From Prescottella equi (GTDB lineage Bacteria > Actinomycetota > Actinomycetes > Mycobacteriales > Mycobacteriaceae), in NCBI RefSeq assembly GCF_002094305.1, contig NZ_LWTX01000001.1, forward strand, positions 434,001 through 498,000: a stretch of 64,000 bases of DNA. Reading direction: 5' to 3'. This document shows, piece by piece, positions 58,910 through 64,000 of this stretch. Under the pieces are notes generated by a model. It saw nothing but the letters and a program-made list of their open reading frames with translations. It was not told where the DNA came from and ran no database searches. Made by a program: the position numbers and the translations under genes. Numbering within the stretch: position 1 is the stretch's first letter; every line of letters starts with the position of its first letter.

Positions 58910-59007
58910 GCTGCACGACGTTACGGAAGGGCACGCCGTCGCCGCCACGTCGCCCGGTGTGACCGGCGCGCCGAGGCGCCAATCCGGTGACCCACCGCGA
59001 TCCGCCC

Positions 59008-59013
59008 TAGGCT
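59008..59013 (+). promoter_or_regulatory. -10 box TAGGCT, leaderless start of doxX gene
   Basis: TAGGCT lies exactly 7 bases before GTG 59021, indicating a leaderless transcript for the DoxX-family gene. No ribosome site is visible. Confidence 0.5.
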
Positions 59014-59020
59014 GCCTTTC

Positions 59021-59920
59021 GTGACCGACAAGCCGAGAGAGCACCCAGCGTCCACCGGCCAGGGAACCGCGCCCAGTCCGTTCGACCAGCCGACGGAGCG
59101 GTTTCCCGCACAGTCCGTCCGGCCGTCGATCCCGCGCACCGACGACGATTTCGACCCCGGGGCGGACGATCTGAGCAGTCTGCCGACCGAGCAGCTGCCC
59201 GTCTACCGGCCCGCCGCGAACGCATCGGCCCCGCCGGTTGTCGACGATCAGGTCACCGAGGTGATTGCGCGTCCCGAGCCCACGGTGTCGGAGCCGATCG
59301 TTTCGGGGCCGACTGCTTCGGAGCCGATAGTGTCCGAACCCGTCACGGTCGCCGCCCCCGTCGCAGTCTCCCCGCAGGCGCCACCGCCCGAGAGCACGGA
59401 GCAGCGCCGCGGCACGCTCGACGTCGGACTGTTCGTCCTGCGTCTGGCCGTGGGAGGCACCCTCCTCGCGCACGGTCTGCAGAAGCTGACCGGATGGTGG
59501 AACGGCCCGGGGCTCGGCGGATACCGCGACGACCTCGTCACTGCCGGTTTCGATCACGCGCGTGCCCTCGCGGTCGCGGGCGCGGTCGGCGAGGTGGCCG
59601 GCGGTGCGCTGCTGATCCTGGGCCTGCTCACGCCGTTCGCGGGTGCGGCGGTGCTGGCGGTGATGATCAACGCGTGGTGCCTGAAGCAGTCGGCGCTGCC
59701 CGGTCTCGAGTACTTCGCGCCCGACGGCGTCGAGTACGAGACGCTCCTGGGGGCCGCCGCCGCTGCCATCGTCCTCACCGGTCCCGGCCGGATCGCGCTC
59801 GACGGCCGGCGCAAGTGGGCCACCCGGCCGCACGTCGGGTCCGTCGTCATCCTGCTCGTCGGGGTCGCCGCCGGTCTGACGGTGTGGTTCGTCTTCAACG
59901 GCGCGAATCCCGTCATCTGA
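59021..59920 (+). CDS. DoxX-family membrane protein with long acidic N-terminal tail
   Basis: 299-residue protein. The first ~135 residues are hydrophilic, Pro/Glu/Ser-rich and contain near-repeats (SEPIVSGPTASEPIVSEP), so are probably disordered and cytoplasmic. The C-terminal half is a four-helix DoxX domain (LFVLRLAVGGTLLAHGLQKL, ALAVAGAVGEVAGGALLILG, AAVLAVMINAWCLKQ, VVILLVGVAAGLTVWFVF). In M. tuberculosis the homolog Rv3005c (DoxX) forms a membrane oxidoreductase complex with SodA and SseA; those genes are not here. It converges on ilvD with a hairpin between. Confidence 0.88.
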   Translation: MTDKPREHPASTGQGTAPSPFDQPTERFPAQSVRPSIPRTDDDFDPGADDLSSLPTEQLPVYRPAANASAPPVVDDQVTEVIARPEPTVSEPIVSGPTASEPIVSEPVTVAAPVAVSPQAPPPESTEQRRGTLDVGLFVLRLAVGGTLLAHGLQKLTGWWNGPGLGGYRDDLVTAGFDHARALAVAGAVGEVAGGALLILGLLTPFAGAAVLAVMINAWCLKQSALPGLEYFAPDGVEYETLLGAAAAAIVLTGPGRIALDGRRKWATRPHVGSVVILLVGVAAGLTVWFVFNGANPVI

Positions 59921-59938
59921 GCCACCCCCCCCGAAACG

Positions 59939-59987
59939 GCTGAAGGGTCCCTTCGCGCGCTGTGAGCGCGTGAAGGGACCCTTCAGC
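59939..59987. terminator. Long palindromic hairpin (copy 2 of a two-copy element)
   Basis: 23-bp stem with one G-T pair and a 3-base loop (GTG); left arm begins GCTGAAGGGTCCC and runs into GCGCT. Located between the convergent stops of the DoxX gene (59920) and ilvD (60001). Compared with copy 1 at 10368, two base pairs are changed on both sides (T-A to C-G twice), which preserves the fold. Likely bidirectional terminator. Confidence 0.75.
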
Positions 59988-60000
59988 TGTTGTAGCGGTG

Positions 60001-61842
60001 TTACGGCACCTGGCGGACGGCGCCCTTGTCGGCCGAGGTGGCCAGGGCGGCGTACGCGCGCAGCGCGGTGGTGACGGTGCGCTGGCGGTCGACCGGCTGC
60101 CACGGACGCTCGGACGCCTCCATCTTGGCGCGGCGCGCGGCGAGGGTCTCGTCGTCGACGAGGACCTCGAGCGTGCGAGTCGCGACGTCGATGCGGATCT
60201 GGTCACCGTCCTCGACGAGTCCGATCACACCGCCCGACGCGGCCTCGGGGGAGATGTGGCCGATCGACAGGCCCGACGTGCCGCCGGAGAAGCGGCCGTC
60301 GGTGATCAGGGCGCACTCCTTGCCGAGCCCGGCGCCCTTGAGGAAGGCGGTGGGGTGCAACATCTCCTGCATGCCGGGGCCGCCCTTGGGGCCCTCGTAG
60401 CGAACCACGATGACGTCGCCCGGCTTGATCTGCTTCTGCAGGATCACCGAGACGGCCGCTTCCTGCGACTCGACGACGACGGCCGGACCCTGGAACGAGA
60501 ACAGTTCCTCGTCGATACCGGCCGTCTTGAGGATCGCGCCGTCGACGGCGATGTTGCCGCGCAGCACGCACAGGCCGCCCTCGACGGTGTAGGCGTGCTC
60601 GAGGTCGCGAATGCAGCCGCCCTCGGCGTCGGTGTCCAGTGCGCTCCAACGGTTGTTCGTCGAGAACGGCTCGGTGGTGCGCACGCCGCCCGGAGCCGCG
60701 TGGAAGAGCTCGATCGCCTCGTCGGACGCCTTGCCGGAGCGGATGTCCCACGTGTCGAGCCACTCGTCGAAGCTCTTGGTGTGGACGGTGGAGACGTCGG
60801 TCTCCAGCAGGCCGGCGCGGCGCAGCTCACCGAGCAGCGCGGGGATACCACCGGCGCGGTGGACGTCCTCCATGTGGTAGTCCGAGTTGGGGGAGACCTT
60901 CGACAGGCACGGCACCCGACGGCTGATCTCGTCGATGGTGCTCAGGTCGAAGTCGACCTCGCCTTCCTGCGCCGCGGCGAGCGTGTGCAGCACCGTGTTG
61001 GTGGAGCCGCCCATCGCGACGTCCAGTGCCATCGCGTTGCGGAACGCCTTGGGGGTGGCGATGTTCCGCGGCAGAACCGACTCGTCCTCGTCGCGGTAGT
61101 AGCGCAGCGCGGCCTCGACGACGGTGGTGCCGGCGCGGCTGAACAGGGCGCGGCGCGCCTCGTGGGTGGCCAGCGTGGAGCCGTTGCCGGGCAGGGCCAG
61201 GCCCAGTGCCTCGGTGAGGCAGTTCATCGAGTTGGCGGTGAACATCCCCGAGCACGAACCGCACGTCGGGCACGCCGAGCGCTCGACCTCGTCGAGACCC
61301 TCCTCGGACACGGAGTCGTTGGCGCTCGCGGAGATCGCGGTGATCAGGTCGGTGGGTGCCTGCGCGACGCCACCGACGACGACGGCCTTGCCGGCCTCCA
61401 TCGGGCCACCCGAGACGAACACGGTCGGGATGTTCAGGCGCATCGCGGCATTGAGCATGCCGGGGGTGATCTTGTCGCAGTTCGAGATGCACACCAGTGC
61501 GTCGGCGGTGTGGGCGTTGACCATGTACTCGACGGAGTCGGCGATGATCTCGCGGCTGGGCAGCGAGTACAGCATGCCGCCGTGGCCCATGGCGATGCCG
61601 TCGTCGACGGCGATCGTGTGGAACTCGCGTGGCACGCCGCCGGCGGCGCGGACGGCCTCGGCGACGATCTCGCCGACGTTCTTGAGGTGAACGTGGCCGG
61701 GGACGAACTGGGTGTACGAGTTGGCGATCGCGACGATCGGCTTACCGAAGTCGGAGTCGGTCATACCGGTGGCCCGCCACAGCGAGCGGGCTCCGGCAGC
61801 GTTGCGTCCGACGGTGGTGGTGCGTGACCTCAGCGGGGGCAT
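60001..61842 (-). CDS. ilvD: Dihydroxy-acid dehydratase
   Basis: 613-residue IlvD, third step of valine and isoleucine synthesis, converting dihydroxy acids to 2-keto acids. The Fe-S cluster cysteines are in [13 protein letters not shown] (~residue 123) and [11 protein letters not shown] (~residue 194). [21 protein letters not shown] and [20 protein letters not shown] (~residue 500) are family signatures. The frame extends upstream, but ATG 61842 (PPLRSRTTT) has GAAGGA 8-9 bases upstream and the normal length. The ilvB operon starts about 1 kb away on the other strand. Confidence 0.96.
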   Translation of the reverse strand: MPPLRSRTTTVGRNAAGARSLWRATGMTDSDFGKPIVAIANSYTQFVPGHVHLKNVGEIVAEAVRAAGGVPREFHTIAVDDGIAMGHGGMLYSLPSREIIADSVEYMVNAHTADALVCISNCDKITPGMLNAAMRLNIPTVFVSGGPMEAGKAVVVGGVAQAPTDLITAISASANDSVSEEGLDEVERSACPTCGSCSGMFTANSMNCLTEALGLALPGNGSTLATHEARRALFSRAGTTVVEAALRYYRDEDESVLPRNIATPKAFRNAMALDVAMGGSTNTVLHTLAAAQEGEVDFDLSTIDEISRRVPCLSKVSPNSDYHMEDVHRAGGIPALLGELRRAGLLETDVSTVHTKSFDEWLDTWDIRSGKASDEAIELFHAAPGGVRTTEPFSTNNRWSALDTDAEGGCIRDLEHAYTVEGGLCVLRGNIAVDGAILKTAGIDEELFSFQGPAVVVESQEAAVSVILQKQIKPGDVIVVRYEGPKGGPGMQEMLHPTAFLKGAGLGKECALITDGRFSGGTSGLSIGHISPEAASGGVIGLVEDGDQIRIDVATRTLEVLVDDETLAARRAKMEASERPWQPVDRQRTVTTALRAYAALATSADKGAVRQVP

Positions 61843-62030
61843 GGGCGGATTCCTTCGTCGATCAGCGGTTCTCGGCGGCGGGCTGTGCACGCCGAGCGCA
61901 GCGAGAAAAGTGTGTACGTGTGGGCCCGTGGGGTGCTGGTCGGCTGGACCCGATATCGGCTGTGGGAACTGCTCGTCATCTCCGGTGGGAGTGGGAGACG
62001 TCCTGGTGCGACGCTACTCCCGTGACCGGG

Positions 62031-62555
62031 TCATTCGGCATTCGGCTCCGGCGCGTCCGTAGCTGCGGTCTCGTCCGACCGGGCTGCTTCGGCTTCGGCC
62101 GCACGCTTGCGTGCCTCGGCCGCACGAGCGGCCGCGTACGGGTCGGTGACCCGCCCACCGCTCGCGGACGCCAACTGGGGCAGTCGGCCGAACGTCACGG
62201 TCGGCAGCGACACCTCGGTGCCGTCCACGAGGTCGGCCCGGGCCCAGCCGCGTTTGGGGAAGCGGAAGCCCTTCACCTGATCCCACGATATGGACTGCGA
62301 CGAGAAGGCTCGCCGCAGCTCGAGCCCGTCCGGCGTGACGGTGGTGCGCACCCGCAGCACCCAGGCGCCGATCAGGAAGGGGATCACCAACGTCCAGGCG
62401 AACGCCGCCGGCCAACCCAGAACGGGGAAGCTGAGGCAGAACAGCAGGAAGATGCACGCAATCAGCGCGAGCGGCGAAATCCGGATGACCTGTCGGCTGT
62501 CCGCGGGCGTATGGGATGATGGCTGTGGTGGCACGGGCTGCTGAGGAGATGACAC
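62031..62555 (-). CDS. PH-domain membrane protein (Cfp6-like)
   Basis: 174-residue protein matching the low-molecular-weight antigen Cfp6 family (Rv3004). Two hydrophobic helices (ISPLALIACIFLLFCLSFPV and GWPAAFAWTLVIPFLIGAWV) are followed by a small bacterial PH domain (RVRTTVTPDGLELRRAFSS, SISWDQVKGFRFPKRGWARA) and an Ala/Glu-rich tail. GTG 62555 is chosen because a -10 box TAAGAT (62584-62589, reverse strand) overlaps the alternative ATG at 62585. Divergent from the ilvB promoter. Function unknown. Confidence 0.8.
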   Translation of the reverse strand: MSSPQQPVPPQPSSHTPADSRQVIRISPLALIACIFLLFCLSFPVLGWPAAFAWTLVIPFLIGAWVLRVRTTVTPDGLELRRAFSSQSISWDQVKGFRFPKRGWARADLVDGTEVSLPTVTFGRLPQLASASGGRVTDPYAAARAAEARKRAAEAEAARSDETAATDAPEPNAE

Positions 62556-62616
62556 CTCTACATCTTCGCACTGCAGCCGAGGCATCTTACATTCTGGGAC
62601 AGCGCACTCACCAAAG

Positions 62617-62646
62617 TTGACTGTCTACCATTGGCGCGCCTACCGT
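62617..62646 (+). promoter_or_regulatory. ilvB operon promoter
   Basis: -35 TTGACT (62617-62622) and -10 TACCGT (62641-62646) separated by 18 bases. The -10 ends 7 bases before GTG 62654, so the transcript should start at the leader peptide's first codon. Confidence 0.7.
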
Positions 62647-62653
62647 CGAGCGC

Positions 62654-62701
62654 GTGAAGCAGAATGAGTTGCTCGTAATCGGCCGGCGCGTCGTCGCCTG
62701 A
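62654..62701 (+). CDS. ilvL: ilvB leader peptide
   Basis: 15-residue peptide [15 protein letters not shown], too short for the usual gene calls. It contains Leu-Leu-Val-Ile and Val-Val, the products of the pathway, immediately upstream of a terminator: the signature of transcription attenuation. The GTG start sits where transcription should begin, so translation is leaderless. A similar leader peptide controls ilvBNC in Corynebacterium glutamicum. Confidence 0.8.
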   Translation: MKQNELLVIGRRVVA

Positions 62702-62770
62702 GCCGGTTGTTGCAACTCGCCAGATAACGACGCGCCACCCTCGTACAGCTGATGCTGACGAGGGTTTTTT
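62685..62770 (+). promoter_or_regulatory. ilvB transcription attenuator
   Basis: Two stems follow each other. The first pairs GGCGCGTCGT (62685-62694, covering part of the Arg and Val codons of the leader peptide) with ACGACGCGCC (62727-62736), a perfect 10 bp. The second is the terminator, CCCTCGT-A-CAGC (62738-62749) with GCTGACGAGGG (62754-62764), one bulged A and loop TGAT, followed by six Ts (62765-62770). Ribosome stalling at Leu/Val/Ile codons when these amino acids are scarce should disturb the first stem; I did not find a clean antiterminator partner for the terminator arm. Confidence 0.75.
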
Positions 62771-62819
62771 GTTGCCCGGATCCAGAACCGCAGAGCCAGA
62801 ATCGCAGAGGACTTCTCCA

Positions 62820-64000
62820 GTGAGCGCACCAACCGCACGGCCTCAACCCACGCCGCGCAAGTCGGGAGCTACCGGCCCGACCGCGGGAGACAGCAGGGCC
62901 GCCGCCTCGCAGCCCGGTAACCGTCGTCAGGTCGCGCCCGAGCGCGTCACCGGCGCGCAGTCGGTGGTCCGCGCCCTCGAGGAGCTCGAGGTCGACACCG
63001 TGTTCGGTATCCCGGGTGGTGCCGTTCTGCCGGTGTACGACCCGCTCTTCGATTCGAAGAAGGTCCGCCACGTCCTGGTCCGCCACGAGCAGGGCGCAGG
63101 CCACGCCGCCACCGGTTACGCGCAGGCCACCGGCAAGGTCGGCGTCTGCATGGCGACCTCCGGTCCCGGCGCGACCAACCTGGTGACGCCGCTCGCCGAC
63201 GCACAGATGGACTCGGTTCCGGTCGTCGCGATCACCGGCCAGGTCGGTCGCGGGCTGATCGGCACGGACGCCTTCCAGGAAGCCGACATCTCCGGCATCA
63301 CCATGCCGATCACCAAGCACAACTTCCTCATCACCGACGGTGTCGACATCCCGCGGATCCTGGCGGAGGCGTTCTACCTCGCGTCGAGCGGTCGCCCGGG
63401 TGCGGTCCTCGTCGACATCCCGAAGGACATCCTGCAGGCGCAGACCACGTTCTCGTGGCCGCCGGAGATGCACCTGCCCGGCTACCGTCCGGTCACCAAG
63501 CCGCACGGCAAGCAGGTCCGCGAGGCAGCTCGGCTCATCGCCGACGCGAAGTCGCCGGTGCTGTACGTCGGTGGCGGTGTCATCAAGGCCGAGGCATCGG
63601 CCGAACTGCTCGAACTCGCTGAGCTGACGGGCATTCCGGTCGTCACGACGCTGATGGCGCGCGGCGCGTTCCCCGACAGCCACCAGCTCAACTGCGGCAT
63701 GCCCGGCATGCACGGCACCGTCGCGGCCGTCGCCGCGCTGCAGAAGAGCGACCTGCTGATCACGCTGGGCGCGCGCTTCGACGACCGCGTCACCGGCCAG
63801 CTGGACTCCTTCGCCCCCGACGCCAAGGTCATCCACGCGGACATCGACCCGGCGGAGATCGGCAAGAACCGCCACGCGGACGTCCCGATCGTGGGCGACT
63901 GCAAGGAGGTCATCGCCGAGCTGATCGAGGCGATCCGCGCCGACCAGGCGACGGGCACGTCCTTCGATCTCACCGAGTGGTGGGCGTACCTCGACGGCAT
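62820..64000 (+). CDS. ilvB: Acetolactate synthase large subunit (3' end outside window)
   Basis: First ~393 residues of the catalytic subunit of acetohydroxyacid synthase, which makes acetolactate or acetohydroxybutyrate from pyruvate using ThDP. After a Pro/Ala-rich tail of ~40 residues, the ThDP Pyr domain begins at [20 protein letters not shown]; the catalytic Glu is in [15 protein letters not shown] (~residue 89). [20 protein letters not shown] and [18 protein letters not shown] (~residue 165) follow, and the central domain ([21 protein letters not shown]) reaches the window end. GTG 62820 has CAGAGG about 9 bases upstream. The ilvN and ilvC genes are expected downstream. Confidence 0.96.
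   Translation, partial: MSAPTARPQPTPRKSGATGPTAGDSRAAASQPGNRRQVAPERVTGAQSVVRALEELEVDTVFGIPGGAVLPVYDPLFDSKKVRHVLVRHEQGAGHAATGYAQATGKVGVCMATSGPGATNLVTPLADAQMDSVPVVAITGQVGRGLIGTDAFQEADISGITMPITKHNFLITDGVDIPRILAEAFYLASSGRPGAVLVDIPKDILQAQTTFSWPPEMHLPGYRPVTKPHGKQVREAARLIADAKSPVLYVGGGVIKAEASAELLELAELTGIPVVTTLMARGAFPDSHQLNCGMPGMHGTVAAVAALQKSDLLITLGARFDDRVTGQLDSFAPDAKVIHADIDPAEIGKNRHADVPIVGDCKEVIAELIEAIRADQATGTSFDLTEWWAYLDG

Overview
The window is high-GC (roughly two thirds or more G+C) actinobacterial chromosome with densely packed genes, many GTG starts and 4-base ATGA/GTGA overlaps. Gene content and order point to Rhodococcus or a close relative (Mycobacteriales). From about 11.9 kb to the end it follows, with insertions, the Mycobacterium tuberculosis region Rv3053c (nrdH) to Rv3003c (ilvB1); this comparison is from memory, not a search. 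No rRNA, tRNA, CRISPR array, insertion sequence or phage gene was seen.

Layout. (1) 1-8.2 kb: a catabolic operon with a xanthine-dehydrogenase-type molybdenum hydroxylase large subunit, a CoxG-like protein, the two subunits of an ATP-dependent hydantoinase/oxoprolinase, and an NmrA-like dehydrogenase. (2) 8.2-11.3 kb: a TetR regulator with a META-domain lipoprotein, a divergent FMN reductase, and a siderophore-interacting flavoprotein. (3) 11.9-15.8 kb: the class Ib ribonucleotide reductase operon nrdHIEF. (4) 15.9-19.5 kb: RDD, VOC and Nudix genes and two tandem iron-siderophore binding lipoproteins behind an IdeR/DtxR box. (5) 19.8-28.6 kb: ctaD, serB, a PTH2-type hydrolase, an ABC ATPase, a Nudix hydrolase, enoyl-CoA hydratase and two methyltransferases. 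(6) 28.6-31.8 kb: a beta-propeller lipoprotein and alanine dehydrogenase with a low-GC 3' part. (7) 31.8-36.3 kb: acyltransferase, GT4 glycosyltransferase, GH57 branching enzyme and methyltransferase, resembling the mycobacterial methylglucose lipopolysaccharide genes. (8) 36.5-45.8 kb: etfBA, an OlsB/OlsA-like acyltransferase pair, cysteine desulfurase with mnmA, a MetE-like protein and ligA. (9) 46.1-56.5 kb: GNAT, an ACT protein, gatC-gatA, then an inserted block (DinB, alpha/beta hydrolase, secreted phospholipase A2-like protein, two-component system), then pfkA and gatB. (10) 56.5-64 kb: antiporter, LppZ-like lipoprotein, DoxX protein, ilvD, a PH-domain protein and the start of ilvB behind an attenuator.

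Most of the window is core metabolism. The most informative non-coding signals are a leaderless ilvB leader peptide (Leu-Leu-Val-Ile and Val-Val codons) with a terminator; two 49-base hairpins about 50 kb apart that differ by compensatory base pairs and both lie between convergent genes; a perfect palindrome in front of etfBA with a related one in front of a methyltransferase; an IdeR box; a probable NrdR box; and a repeated TANNNT-N6/7-start-codon arrangement that marks leaderless transcripts and helps decide several start codons. I see no unmistakable new defence or mobile system. The best candidates for undescribed biology are the molybdenum hydroxylase plus hydantoinase operon, the lipase/two-component insertion between gatA and pfkA, and the hairpin family.
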